From Haematobia irritans (lineage: Eukaryota; Arthropoda; Insecta; Diptera; Muscidae), in assembly GCF_050003625.1 (NCBI RefSeq), contig NC_134397.1, positions 152,044,691 to 152,108,690 on the forward strand: a stretch of DNA of 64,000 nucleotides, given 5' to 3'. Below are positions 43,042 to 55,365 of the stretch, one piece after another. Each line of letters begins with the position of its first letter. The first letter of the stretch is position 1. The notes below the pieces were generated by a model. That model ran no database searches and had not been told where the DNA came from. It saw only the letters and a list, made by a program, of their open reading frames with translations. Both the position numbers and the translations under genes were made by a program.

Positions 43042-43996
43042 AAGTATGAAAAAGTCAAGTTAAAAAAATCGAATTAAAAGAATTTCCTGGGTAGTTAAAA
43101 TAAAGAACATCATTGGGAGTGCATCTTCTGAAAGTGCTTTTAAAGTTGTGCCTTTGGAAGAACTACCAAATTGTTTTGCTGTGAATATTTTAGTTATACT
43201 TTAATACGCCCATCAATTTTAAAACCAAATTTTTGATATTTTTTAATGGCCTACGATTTATAAAACCTTGTTAATTCGCTCACAAAAAAAAATGTCCTGC
43301 CCTAGGAACAACTACTGTGACTGTGGGTGAATTCTAAAGTATACATTGTTTGCTCTACCGCATAGACACACCACACTTTGATACATACACTTGCAATTAA
43401 TTCTAAATTTGCATTTGTTGGCATGGAATATCCACAATAAAGAGAAATGGTTGAACAGGATTTTGGGGGAAACACCGACAATTTACCACAATTTGGCATT
43501 TAAACTCAATTTGCGAAATAACACTAAATACACGTTTGTATGTGCATACAACAAAAATAGAGACTACCATATTATCAAGTATCCAACAACAACAATATAA
43601 AAGTGAAATTTAAAATACAAAACTAATTAATCTATTACATTTGAAGGAAATTTTATATGATATAGAGGATAATATTAAATGAGGGAGATGAATATTCTAT
43701 GTAAATTAATTATGACAACTAACGTCGACAGTTTGTAAGCTAATTTTTATACAGTCTATGATATTTCTAATGAAGATCTATAAAAATTATTTGAAAATCC
43801 AGACAAAATCGCTTTATGTAACTTTCCGCTTTTCAAGTCTTTCGGACGTGATGGGATTGCTACTGAAATGGGCTGATACAAAATTGGATTTCACCCCATT
43901 CATCAAGGGACAATATTCTCATTTAGACCCTGAGAAAGAATACGATTAAATCATGCATGTTTCAAGAGGAAACTGTTACTTTGATTTTTTTTAATT
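43042..43996. other. Non-coding stretch, nothing recognised
   Basis: Contains only short open frames (for example 43758-43949) without recognisable motifs. Confidence 0.4.
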
Positions 43997-44775
43997 ATTA
44001 TACCCGCCACCATAGAATGGTGACGGGGGTATAATAAGTTTGTCATTCCGTTTGTAACATATCGAAATATAGATTTCCGACTATATAAAGTATATATATT
44101 CCTGATCAGGAAGAAATTCTAAGACTATATAACCATGTCCGTCTGTCTGTCTGTCTGTTTTAATCACGTTACAGTCTTCAATAATGAAGCAATCATGCTG
44201 AAATTTTGCACAAGCTCGTCTTTTGTCTGCAGGCAGGTCAAGTTCGAAGATGGGCTATATCGGTCCAGGTTTCGATATAGTCCCCATATAAACCGACCTC
44301 CCGATTTGGGGTCTTGGGCTTATAGAAATCCTAGTTTTTATCCAATTTGCCTGAAATTGGAAAATAGTGAGTATCGGTCCATGTTTTGGTATATCCCCCA
44401 TATAGACCAACCTCCCGATTTTACTTCTTGGACTTATAGAAACTGTAGTTTTAATCCAATTTGCCTGAAATAGGAAATCTAGAAGTATTTTATGACCATA
44501 AAGAGGTGTGCCGAAAAGGGCGTGTATTGGTTCATGTTTTGGTATATCCCCAATATGGACCGATCTCCGGATTTTATTTCTTGGAATTATAAAAACCGTA
44601 GATTTTATCCAATTTGCATAAAATTCGAAATCTAGAATTATTTTAGGACCATAAAGAGGTGTGCCGAAAAAGGTGAGTATCGGTCCATGTTTTAGTATAG
44701 CCCCCATAAGAACGATTTCCCGATTTAACTCCTTGGTTTTCTAGAAACCGTAGTTTTTATCCGATTTGCCTGAAA
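43997..44775 (+). mobile_element. Family D HINE element D3
   Basis: 5' end TATACCCGCCACCATAGAAT; TATATATATTCCTGATCAGG; GTCCGTCTGTCTGTCTG core; monomer marks ATATCCCC at 44391 and 44544 and ATAGCCCCC at 44697, each 153 bp apart. The right end is abutted by a family-B element; its 3' hairpin is absent. Confidence 0.78.
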
Positions 44776-45633
44776 TTTCACTTCTTGAAGGTATAGAAAT
44801 TTGGCACTCATAGCAACAATGCTAATTCTACTCCCTGTGCAAAATTTCAACTAAATCGGAGCAAAAAATTGGCCTTTGTGGTCATATAAGTGTAAATCGG
44901 GCGAAAGCTATATATGGGAGATATATCTAAATCTGAACCGATTTCAACCAAATCTGGCACGCATAGCTTCAATGCTATTTCTACTCCCTCTGCAAAATTT
45001 CAATTAAATCGGAGTAAAAGATTGGCCACTGTGGTCATATGAGTGTAAATCGGACGAACGATATATATCTAAATCTGAACCGATTTCAATAAAATTTGGC
45101 ACACTTCACTACCCTACTTATTGTACTCATAGTGCAAAATTTCAACCAAATTGGGGTAAAATTCTGGCTTCTGGGACTGTATTAGTCCATATCGGGCGAA
45201 AGATATATATGGGAGCTAAATCTAAATCTGAACCGATTTCAATAAAATTTGGCACACTTGACTATAGTACTAATTGTTCTTCTTGTGCAAAATTTTAAGC
45301 AAATTAGGGTAAAACTCTGGCTTCTGGGGCCATATAAGTCCATATGGGGGAAACATACATATGGGAGCTATATCTAAATCTAAACCGATAGGGATCTATT
45401 CTGAGCCAAAACACATACTTGTGCCAAATTTGAAGTCGATTGGACTAAAACTGCGACCTAGACTTTGATTACAAAAATGTGTTCACGGACAGACGGACAT
45501 CGCTATATCGACTCAGGAGCCCACCTTGAGCATTTTTGCCAAAGACACCATGTGTCTATTTCGTCTCCTTCTGGGTGTTGCAAACATATGCACTAACTTA
45601 TAATACCCTGTTCCACAGTGTGGCGCAGGGTAT
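44776..45633 (-). mobile_element. Family B HINE element B3, 3' truncated
   Basis: Minus-strand copy ending at the right with CCCTGTTCCACAGTGTGG and GCGCAGGGTATA. It includes GACCTAGACTTTGATTAC, CAGAAGGAGACG-type sequence (complement) and ATATGGGAG monomer words. Confidence 0.78.
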
Positions 45634-45634
45634 A

Positions 45635-45880
45635 AACATTCTATAGAAATAACATTTTGACAAAAAAATTTCTTTTGACAGATTTTTTACTGTTTGGTAG
45701 ATTGGTATAATTCTTGATATTTTGGTAGATTTTGGTAAATATTCCTCCTGTACCAAGAAGTGCTTTACAAATGTCCTCACAAATAAAATTTTGACAAAAT
45801 TTTCTATTGAAATAAAATTTTCACAAAATCTATAGAAGTAAAATTTTGACAAGAATTTCTATAAATAATAATTTTAAAAT
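45635..45880. repeat. 29-bp minisatellite remnant
   Basis: Decayed units (CTATAGAAATAACATTTTGAC, TATAGAAGTAAAATTTTGAC) separated by unrelated sequence at 45690-45775. Confidence 0.6.
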
Positions 45881-46058
45881 TTTTAATTTTTGTTTCAGAC
45901 CATACTATCAAAGTCTCAATGGATATTTATACACTCAAATAAATTTTCGCTATTAAGAGTGATAAAAAAATAATAAATAAACTTTTAAAATAAAATAGTA
46001 AAACACTTTGAAGAAACATTTTTTACATAACAATCACCAAAATTTAACCGAAAATTTG

Positions 46059-46105
46059 GTAGCCACCGTGGTGCAATGGTTAGTTCGATTCCCATTCCGA
46101 TTGAT
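46059..46105 (+). mobile_element. SINE head fragment with deletion
   Basis: TAGCCACCGTGGTGCAATGG then TTAG is joined to TTCGATTCCCATTCCGA. The A-box and B-box regions of the tRNA-like head are fused by loss of the middle. Confidence 0.55.
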
Positions 46106-46518
46106 GAGGACCCATGTCTGCATGTTTGTTAGAGACCATATTCTAAATAACACCATGTTCCAAATTTCAGCAAGATCGAATGAAATATGCCTGTCTTAGA
46201 GGCTCCGCAAGCCAAATTTGGGGGTCCGTTTATATGGGGGCTATACGTAAAAGTGGACCGATATGGCCCATTTGCAATACCATCTGACCTATAGAAATAT
46301 CAACTACTTGTACCAAGTTTCAAGTCGATAGCTTGTTTCGTTCGGAAGTTAGCGTGATTTCAACAGACGGACGGACGGACGGACATGCTCAGATTGACTC
46401 AGAATTTCACCACGACCCAGAATACATATACTTTATGGGGTCTTAGAGCAATATTACGATGTGTTACAAACGGAATGACAAAGTTAATATATCTCCATCC
46501 TATGGTGGGTGGTATAAA
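46106..46518 (-). mobile_element. Family A HINE fragment (5' half)
   Basis: From TGTTTGTTAGAGACCATATT through one monomer, GTTAGCGTGATTTCAACAG, GACGGACGGACGGACGG and ACTTTATGGGGTCTTAG to GTGGGTGGTATAAAAA at the right. Confidence 0.75.
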
Positions 46519-47600
46519 AATATAAATTGATAGTTTGCGTCTTGTTCGCATAAAAACTTATTCTTGTCATACATAGGCACCCGCCGAGCATCAACTAAGA
46601 CTACATCACTTGGATTTGGGTTTGGTTGCTCTTGAGCGTGTACGAGTATCTGTGTTAATGGCTTATAAGCATTAGAACCAAGCAAAATAGGGAAACAAAA
46701 AACGCTTCATGCAAATGAAAACGACTAGGAATTGTATACGATGTCAAAGCGGACTACAAAGGCCTTAGAGGTTTGTTGTGCATAGAGATGGGGATTGTGT
46801 TTGGAAATTTGTTGCTAATGCTTTCAGCTGTTTACACTGAATTTTTTCCCAAAACAAAAGCTTGCAATATTCTCTACTCTCTTTTGTTAAAATCTATCCA
46901 ACGCCCGTTGTTATTTTATAGTTTAAGCAGTTCAAAGCGCTCACGCATATAAGCACCCATAGTCACGAACACACACAAATACACACCCATGCACATTTAT
47001 ATGTTCTATAGACTCGAAAACGAACAGCCGCCAGAATTATACAGACATGCACGATGTTATTTAAGTTAATGCCCCGAGGATTTGTTGCTGGTTTGTGTTC
47101 GAGTGCTTGTTTCATGCACCAGATCTCTCGTCAAGTGCATGTGAGTACACCACATACGAATAAGGCTGAGAGTCAGTGTGTATGTCAAGTCTGACTGCAT
47201 TTAAATGTGTAACAGTACGTTCTATAGAAATCAGTATTGCCATATAATTTTTTTTAAGAAAATCGCTATGTGGATTTTAATTGCATTGAGAATATTTTTG
47301 TGTACAAAGTTGTTGTAACATGGGACTTGAATCCTTCGTCTGTCAATCTTTTTCTGTTGGACACTCTCCGAAGTGGCTAGATTCTGTTTTGTGTGATGTT
47401 CCCCTTTGCCACATAGGACTAACATCCTTATTAAGGGGTTTCCAATAAGAGCCAACCTGAACCTGGATTTCTGATACCATAACAGTTCTTTTCAGCAACA
47501 AACGTCATTGCACATCATATATCAGAACGCCAATTCAAATGTAATTAGACTTACCATTCTAAGTACCATACTTCCGGAGATGTTCTTCAGTAGAATCAAT
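46519..47600. other. Non-coding stretch, nothing recognised
   Basis: Lower-repeat DNA with no family recognised. Open frames at 46500-46685 and 47231-47455 (minus) have no domain. Possibly intronic. Confidence 0.4.
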
Positions 47601-47974
47601 AAAAACAAATAAATACGGCCGAAATTTCGGCCAGGCCAAATGTTATGTACCCATCATCATAGATTGCGCACAAAGTTCTACTAAAGACTGGCATCCATAA
47701 TCGAATTATTTGGGTTGTGGTAATAGTTGGCACACTAATTCTTTGTCGGTTTATATGGACATGTCAAATAAATATGAACCAATTTTCGCATGGTAATTTG
47801 AAGACCAAATTCAACGCGACCGGATAAAATTTGTTCCTCCATGAGTCTCCAGAAGTAAAATCTTAGTGGAGTTAACTAAAATTATGTACACATATGGACC
47901 ATTGTTTGTTTATGATTATGATTAAAAAGAATATACTAATATCACGTAACCAATTTCGACTGTTTCCAATGAAG

Positions 47975-48321
47975 GTTAGATTAGGTTAGGTGGCAGCCCG
48001 ATGTATCAGGCTCACTTAGACTATTCAGTCCATTGTGATACCACATTGGTGAACTTCTCTCTTATCACTGAGTGCTGCCCGATTCCATGTTAAGCTCAAT
48101 GACAAGGGACCTCCTTTTTATAGCCGAGTCCGAACGGCGTTCCACATTGCAGTGAAACCACTTAGAGAAGTTTTGAAACCCTCAGAAATGTCACCAGCAT
48201 TACTGAGGTGGGATAATCCACCACTGAAAAACTTTTTGGTGTTCGGTCGAAGCAGGATTCGAACCAACGACCTTGTGTATGCAAGGCGGGCATGCTAACC
48301 ATTGCAACCACGGTGGCTCCC
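47975..48321 (-). mobile_element. tRNA-headed SINE with LINE-derived tail
   Basis: 347 bp, flanked by a perfect 12-bp target duplication TTTCCAATGAAG (47963-47974, 48322-48333). On the minus strand the head GGAGCCACCGTGGTTGCAAT, TTAGCATGCCCGCC and GTTGGTTCGAATCCTGC supplies A-box-like and B-box elements. The body has GGAACGCCGTTCGGACTCGG. The tail AATGTGGTATCACAATGGAC and GTCTAAGTGAGCC, ending in CTAAC-type repeats, equals the 3' end of the LINE at 16598-16737. Confidence 0.92.
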
Positions 48322-48669
48322 TTTCCAATGAAGTTTACACCTTCCAGAGAACCCGGAAGTCAACTCTGGAGATGGACCGATATCGACCAATTTTTGCGAA
48401 GTTGTTAGAAGACATATACGATTACGTACCAGATTTCAGCCGGATTGGACGAAATTTGTTTTTTTTTTTTCAAAAAGCTCCGGAAGTTGATTTATATTTG
48501 GGGGCTATATCTAAACGTTGTCCGATGTCGCCTATTTGCATACCACCCGATCTACGCTAAAAGCAACCATTAGTACAAAGTTTTAGATCGATAGCATGTT
48601 TCTTTCAGAAGTTAGCATGATTTCAGCAGACGTATAGACAGCCGGACGGACATCGCTATATCGGCTCCA

Positions 48670-49295
48670 CACTGAAAAAAAATATTTACGTGATATTAAA
48701 GATTACGCAACCTCAATTGTAGGATGTGCAATTTACACAATATTAAGGACAAATTTCTTTAAAATAATGATATTTTAGTTAAAAGAAAGTTTATAATATT
48801 TGCTTCAAAATGTTGTTTCATTAAATTTAGGACACATATTTTAAAAATTTCGTCCCTTCGTTAAAGTTGCATATTTTTAAACTAAGGAAAAATTTCCTTA
48901 AAGTAAAGAAACACATTTTTGATTTAAAGAAATCGTCGTTAAATTAACTGAAATAGTGAATTTTTACATTTAAGATAATAATGCTTCAAATATATATATA
49001 TAATACGTATTTTGAGGATTTAGCATCTGGTTTAAAGTTTTTTTGGAATTAAGAAAATATTTTTTCCTTCGAAGTATCCGTCATAATTTGAATTTTTAAA
49101 CTGACATTTGTTTGTACGAAATAGATTCGATAAATGAATCCTAGTCCTATGAGTCCTAGATCTTAGATTTAAAGCCAGATAGGTCGCAAAAAAATTTCCT
49201 TATTCTAAAGAACCCGCATCTTTGGCTCGGAATCGATACCAAAATCCTTAAAGGAAGGTCAAAATCTTTGGATCCAAGTAAAGTTTTTTTGAGTG
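48670..49295 (+). mobile_element. Family G MITE-like element, most complete copy
   Basis: 626 bp, starts CACTGAAAAAAAATATTTACG and ends GTAAAGTTTTTTTGAGTG, flanked by CA (48668-48669, 49296-49297). No ORF. Confidence 0.75.
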
Positions 49296-49349
49296 CAGTA
49301 TTTTATCACGACCCATAGTATATATTGGGTGTTTTTTTTATGAGTTTTT

Positions 49350-51109
49350 TATACCTTCCACAATAGGATGGGGGTATATTAACTTTGTCATTCCGTTTGT
49401 AACACATCGGAATATTGTTCTAAGACACTTTATTCTGCGTCGTGCTGAAATTCTTAATCGATCTAAGCACATCCGTTCATCCGTCTGTTGAAATCACGCT
49501 AACTTCTGAACGAAAAAAGCCATCGACTCGAAACTTGGCGTATATAGTTGTTATTGATGTAGGTCAGATGGTACTGCAAATGGGCCATATTGGAGCACTT
49601 TTACGTATAGCCCCCGTATAAACCGACCCCAAGATCTGGCTTGCGGAGCCTCTTACAGAAGCAAATTTCATCCGGTTGAAATTTGGTACATGGTGTTAGT
49701 ATGTGGTCTCAAAAACCATTCAAAAATTGGTCCATATCGGTCCATAATTATATATAGCCCTCATATAAGCCGATCCCCAGATTTTACCTCCGGAGCCTCT
49801 TGGAGGTGCAAATTTCATCCGATCCAGTTGAATTTTGGTACGTGGTGTTAGCATATAGTCTCTAACAACAATGCAAAAATTGGTCCATATCTGGTCATTA
49901 TTATATATAGCCCCCATATAAACCGATCCCCAGATTTTACCTCCGGAGACTCTTGGAGGAACCAATTTCATCCGACCCGGTTTAATTTTGGTACGTGGTG
50001 TTAGTATATAGTGTCTAACAACAATGCAAAAATTGGTCCATATCGGTTCATTATTATATATAGACCCCATATAAACTGATCCCCAGATTTGACTTCCGGA
50101 GCCTCTTGGAGGGGCAAAATTCATCCCATCCGGTTGAAATTTCGTATGTGGTGTTCGTACATTGTCTTTAATGAACATGTCAAAATTGGTCCATATCGGT
50201 CCATAAACATATATAGCCCCCATATAAACCGGTCCCCAGATTTGACTTCCGGAGTCAAATCCAGAGGAGCAAATTTCAACCGATTCACTTGAAATTTGGT
50301 ACATTGTGCTAGTATGTGGCTGCTAACAACCATGCCAAACTAGGTCCATATCGGTCTATAGTTATATATAGCCCTCAGATAAACCGCGCAAAAGTACATA
50401 TCGGTTCGTAATTATTTGTAGACTTACCAATATATACCCATTACGGACTAACTTAGAATTTAGAAGTCGATGTTAAGAAGTTTTAAGATACCTTGCCATC
50501 AGTAAGTATTACCACAACCCAAGTAATTCGATTGTGGATAACAGTCTTTCGTAGAAGTTTCTACGCAATTCATGGTGGAGGGTACATAAGATTCGGCCAG
50601 GAAGAACTTGTAGCTGCCCTACGGGAAATTGGTGCAAATTGCCTCTAACGAACCTATCACAGGACTGGTACCGGTGATCCAGCTTGTCGCAGTTTTTAAA
50701 TAGTCATAATTTAATGATTTCCATACTCGCTTGATATAAAAATCTTGTTGGATTTACACATTTAGGTAGAATTACCAGAAGAGCCTAGTGTTCAATATAT
50801 TTCAAAAGTTTTTCATTTCTGGTGTTATTCGGATAACCAAACTGAAACAGATTCCTAAGAGTTTGCCCGAGACTGGTTCATGAGGACCTGTCTATGGAGT
50901 GCTACTATTAAAATATCCCAGGACGTGTCCTAAAGAACGAGTCCAAGACGTGTCCTAAAGTGTAAATTTACCCTGTCAATGACAAGCCCATGTTGAAGTG
51001 ACCAGTCCCTTCCATACGTCTTGACCAGAACTAGGACTGGTCCATGTACTAGTCCTGTACCGGTCCTGTGGTTGATCCATTTCCCGTAGGGCGTATATAC
51101 TTTTTTTTT
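49350..51109 (+). mobile_element. Family A HINE element A6, itself holding a MITE
   Basis: 5' end TATACCTTCCACAATAGGAT; AACTTCTGAACGAAAAAAGC; family-A monomers (ATATATAGCCCCCATATAAA spaced about 153); 3' end GGTGGAGGGTACATAAG and TTCGGCCAGGAAGAACTT, interrupted at 50616 and resumed with GTATATACTTTTTTTTT at 51093. Confidence 0.8.
50616..51092. mobile_element. MITE with 14-bp GCCCTACGGGAAAT inverted repeats
   Basis: 477 bp with perfect 14-bp ends GCCCTACGGGAAAT...ATTTCCCGTAGGGC. Subterminal inverted similarity continues (ACAGGACTGGTACCGG at left; CCGGTCCTGTGG and AGTCCTGTACCGG at right). The interior repeats ACGTGTCCTAAAG twice. It splits the HINE 3' end. I cannot define the target duplication or superfamily. 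Confidence 0.75.
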
Positions 51110-51186
51110 ACTATGAAACTCTCTGTTGTCTCACAGCTGTTTTAACAGTTTAAAGTGAAGTCTCTACTCAGTATTATTTGGCATCA

Positions 51187-51231
51187 TAAATAGGTTAACT
51201 CCAGAACAACGCTTCCAAATCGTAGAATTTT
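51187..51231 (+). pseudogene. Mariner transposase N-terminal fragment (piece 1)
   Basis: Reads NRLTPEQRFQIVEF after an ATA that replaces the expected ATG. It is clearly homologous to the N-terminus MNRLTNEQRLQIIEF readable at 9724. It is cut by HINE A7 immediately afterwards and continues at 53132. Confidence 0.75.
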
Positions 51232-53131
51232 TTATACCCTCCATCATAGGATGGGGGTATATTAACTTTGTCATTCCGTTTGTAACACATCGAAATATTG
51301 CTCTAAGACCCCATAAAGTATATATATTCTGGGTCGTGGTGAAATTCTGAGTCGATCTAAGCGTGTCCGTCCGTCCGTCCGTCCGTCCGTCTGTTGAAAT
51401 CACGCTAACTTCCGAACGAAACAAGCTATCGACTTGAAACTTGGCACAAGTAGTTGTTATCGATGTAGGTCGGACGGTATTGAAATGAAAATGGGCCATA
51501 TCGGTCCACTTTTACGTATAGCCCCCATATAAAGGGAGCTTGTGGAGCCTCTAACAGAAGCATATTTCATCCGATCCGGCTGAAATTTGGTATATGGTGT
51601 TGGTATATGGTCTTTAACAACCATGCAGAAATTGGTCCACATCGGTCCATAATTATATATAGTCCCCATATAAACCGATCCCCAGATTTGGCTTGCGGAG
51701 CCTCAAAGAGATGCAAATTTCATCCAATCCGGCTGAAATTTGGTACATGGTGTTGGTATATGGTCTCTAACAACCATGCAAAAATTGGTCCATATCGGTC
51801 CATAATTATATATAGCCCCCATATAAACCGATCCCCAAATTTGGCTTGTGGAGCCTCTAAGAGAAGCATATTTCATCCGATCCGGCTGAAATTTGGTACA
51901 TGGTGTTGGTATATGGTCTCTAACAATCGTGCAAAAATTGATCCACATCGGTCCATAATTATATATAGCCCCCATATAAACCGATCCCTAGATTTGGCTT
52001 GCGCAGCCTCAAAGAGAAGCAAATTTCTTCCGATCCGGCTGAAATTTGGTACATGATGTTGGTATATGGTCTCTAACAACCGTGCAAAAATTGGTCCACA
52101 TCGGTCCATAATTATATATAGCGCCCATATAAACCGATCCCCAGATTTGGGTTGCGGAGCCTCAAAGAGAAGCAAATTTCATCCGATCCACCTGAAATTT
52201 GGTACATGATATTGGTATATGGTCTCTAACAACCATGCAAAAATTGGTCCACATCGGTTCATAATTATATATAGCCCCCATATAAACCAATCCCTAGATT
52301 TGGCTTGTGAAGTCTCCAAGAGAAGCAAATTTCATCCAATCCGGTTGTAATTTGGAACTGGTGTTAGTATATGATCTTTAACAAACGTGCCAGAATTGGT
52401 CCATATCAGTCCATAATTATATATAGCCCCCATATAAAACATTCTCCAGATTTGACCTACGGAGCCTCTTGGAGGAGCAAAATTCATCCGATCCGATTCA
52501 AATTAGGAACGTGGTGTTAGTATATGGTCGCTAACAACCATACCAAAATTGGTCCAATCACACAAAAATTGGTCTATATCGGTTCATAATAAAATTTTCA
52601 TCATTGTCAATATTTTATTTCTATAGAAAATTTTGTTCAAATTTTATTCGGTTCATAATCATGGTTGCCACTCGAGCCAAAAATAATCTACCAAGATTTT
52701 ATTTCTATAGAAAATTTTGTTAAAATTTTATTTCTGTAGAAATTTTTGTCAAAATTTTCTTTCTATAGAAAATTTTGTCAAAATTTTTATTTTTATAGAA
52801 AATTTTGTGAAAATTTTATTTCTATAGAAAATTTTGTTAAAATTTTATTTCTGTACAATATTTTGTCAAAATTTTATGTCTACTTTGTCAAACTGAATTA
52901 TATACGTATTGGATCGATCTTTTTTGATTTAATATATACCACGTATGGACTTACATACAATTTAGAAGATGGTGTTAGGAGGTTTTAAGATACCTTGCCA
53001 TCGGCAAGCGTTACCGCAACTTAAGTAATTCGATTCTGGATGGCAGTGTTTAGAAGAAGTTTCTACGCAATCCATGATGGAGGGTACATAAGCTTCGGCC
53101 TGGCCGAACTTACGGCCGTATATACTTGTTT
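51232..53131 (+). mobile_element. Family A HINE element A7, near full-length
   Basis: Complete layout in plus orientation: TATACCCTCCATCATAGGAT, CCATAAAGTATATATATTCT, GTCC core (51367-51391), 153-bp monomers (51530-52560), 29-bp minisatellite (52600-52885), GGTACATAAGCTTCGGCC hairpin, GTATATACTTGTTTT. It closely resembles A2 and A3 without their mariner. The word GATCTTTAACAAACGTGCC marks the site where A2 and A3 carry it, so A7 represents the empty state. Confidence 0.88.
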
Positions 53132-53579
53132 TAAACTGTGTTCAATTAAAAATATTAATAGAACATTTCGTGAATTTTATGGTGCACATAATCGTCCATG
53201 TGAGACCACCATAAAGAACGTATTTAACAAATTTCAGTGTACATTCACTCCTTTGGATGGCAAGCCACCGTTCAAAAATTACCAATGCATCCCGATAAAT
53301 GGACTTTTTGGTGCGGTCTATGGGCTGGTAGAATCATTGGTCTTTATTTCTTTAAAGATGAGGGAGAAAGACGCGTTACCGTGAATGGAATTCGATATGA
53401 TGATGTCATTGGTTTACGCGGATAAACCAGCTACGATTGACGCTTTGAAAACCAATATTCAACGTGTCATTGCTGAAGTACGCCCTCAAATGCTTGAAAA
53501 AGTGGTCGAGAATTGGAACTCAGGAATGACCTTTTCGCAAGATAGTCGTTGTCCGAAATTATATTTAAATGTTAAATGA
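53132..53579 (+). pseudogene. DD41D-related mariner transposase relic (piece 2)
   Basis: Reads INRTFREFYGAHNRPCETTI then a helix-turn-helix-like stretch, a jump to MHPDKWTFWCGLWAGRIIGL and YFFKDEGERRVTVNGIRY, a second jump to ADKPATIDALKTNIQRVI, and MLEKVVENWN near the C-terminus (stop 53577-53579). The section with the second and third catalytic Asp is deleted, and there are frameshifts. It is dead, but it shows the DNA-binding half lost from the other four copies. Confidence 0.75.
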
Positions 53580-53735
53580 AAAGAATTTATCTACCAAATA
53601 TTTTTTTGTGCCATTTCATAATTTGGCATATGTATTATTGAAATTTCCAATCAACAACCTCTTAGAAAAACACCCTTTATATACATAATGGGGGTCTAAG
53701 GCCAATATTTCGATGTATGACGGAGGGTACAAAAA

Positions 53736-54860
53736 TAGGGAATGATGCATCAAATCTTATCATAGGCGATTTTTCTTCAGATAATTCTCGTAATATGTAA
53801 ACACCTTCTCAACAACGAACTTTTATTGAACTGAAAATGTTAAACGGCACGGGTTCAAAATCCCGCGAAGATTTTTAATTAGTTGTGGTAAAAAATTTTA
53901 ATTTTTGAAATCCGTTACGGTCCGAAAACTTTTAAATATCAATTTTGATCTGTTTACCAAACCAAAACTGTATTTCAAACCTACAACTAAAGTTGCATAG
54001 CGTAGAACTGGCAACTCTGGTTACTTTACGATTACAATGTCTTGTATATGATTGTATTGTGTTTGTTGTTTTTCACTGTACTATTTGCCTGAATACTGTT
54101 TCGCATGTTCCATGAGATGATGGTGAGAAAGCTAGAAGGCGAGAACTGAACGTGCTTCATGCACATTAATCTTGAGGCCTTAGGCTTTGTTTATACAATT
54201 TGTAACATTGCACTAAATTGCCACTAGTATGTGCTTATTGGCCATAGCGGCAGCATACAATACAGAACGCCGCCCCACGAGATAAATAAAATCACTAAAA
54301 CTTATGCATGCAAGATGTAAGAAAACTACTCTAAAAATTCTTGAATAATTTCAATGTATAAATTAGGTAAATTATAATTTATGTGGATTTCAAGATATCT
54401 TATTATTGTTATTATTAACTACTTCATGCGAAAATTGAATAAAATCGAATTTCATGTTTTGAAATGTCCAAAAAACGTAAAAAAATTTTTCCATGTGTTT
54501 AGCGATTGACGTTTTTCTTGTACCTGTTCATAATAAAAGTTCTCGAACGAGCTCTATCGATCAATGCATAGAAACAGCAGATTTGTGGTTACAAATTCCA
54601 TTTCAGTCGATCCACATACGGAAACTGCATGATTTAATTTTCGCATCGATATCTTTTTTTTTTTTTGGAATGTTACAACCGTTTTATGTATGTATATTTA
54701 TGATATCAAAACCCTATTTCCGTTCAATTCTGACAAAAAAGTTTACCAAAGAGTATCCCTTACATCAAAAGAATGAGAAAGACATAAAAAAACTAACGAT
54801 AAAATTATCAAAATAATAGAGTCATAGGCAAAAAAAGTAGCATAGCATATATGCAATGTC
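53736..54860. other. Non-coding stretch, nothing recognised
   Basis: Includes an open frame at 54493-54816 without recognised domain and no strong start or splice context. Confidence 0.4.
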
Positions 54861-54889
54861 ATGCAACGAAGGGTTAATGATCCTGGTAA

Positions 54890-55365
54890 CTAACCAAGAT
54901 CAGGGAAGCAGCATATCTGACGTGTGTCTCATCTACGACCAAGGGTCATATGACACGCATCACATTTTCGGTTGCCCAGCCAAACCTACTCACCAGCAGG
55001 TCAAGGCACACGCATGAATGTGCACGGAAGGATAATGAAAATACTATGGTGTGACCCAGACAAGAAAAAGTCTGGAGAATTGCTCAAGGAGAGTAGGACG
55101 CCAATCAGGAGGGCCATGGAAATAATGGCTGGATATCTGGAATTGAGAGCATAAACATATCGGTGGAGAGGTGATTCGGGAAAGAGGGACTGGAAATAAA
55201 TTAAGGAATACGTTAAGGAAACAAAACTCCTAGAACAAAAGAAGAGTGCGATGGAAAAAGGAAGTTAGAGCGCACAACAAGCCGAATGCTGGCTTACGTA
55301 TACATTAGCCGTCATGAGATAGGGAAGTCTGGATCCTCTTTTCAACCTAAACTAACCTAGCCTTG
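54890..55365 (+). pseudogene. LINE 3'-region fragment (tentative)
   Basis: Frame GSSISDVCLIYDQGSYDTHH followed by IFGCPAKPT resembles the C-terminal Cys/His segment of Jockey-like LINE ORF2 (C...DT.HLF.C...PT). Downstream frames (SRTPIRRAMEIMAGYL) and an ending CCTAAACTAACCTAGCC are compatible with a LINE tail. Stops and frameshifts are present throughout. Clade uncertain. Confidence 0.4.

Larger units (their letters stand above)
49325..53677 (+). mobile_element. DD41D-related mariner, split by two HINEs
   Basis: Left end TTGGGTGTTTTTTTTATGAG after TA (49323-49324); right end CTTAGAAAAACACCCTT before TA (53678-53679). These are inverted repeats related to those of the other DD41D copies. The mariner sequence is in three pieces: 49325-49349, about 51110-51231, and 53132-53677. 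Pieces two and three carry transposase relics. HINE A6 and HINE A7 fill the gaps. Confidence 0.78.
47601..53735 (-). mobile_element. HINE element A8-like host of a nested stack
   Basis: Left end AACAAATAAATACGGCCG with hairpin TTTCGGCCAGGCC; right end CGATGTATGACGGAGGGTAC then AAAA. It is interrupted by a SINE (47975-48321), a G element (48670-49295) and a mariner (49325-53677). Reading across the gaps restores ATCGGCTCCAGTATTTTATC and the ATACATAATGGGGGTC block of a family-A-like element. Its monomers are old and diverged. Confidence 0.75.

Noticed and set aside
54493..54816. 107-codon ORF with hydrophobic stretch
   Set aside because: No family recognised, low-complexity Phe run, and no promoter or splice context to separate it from chance.
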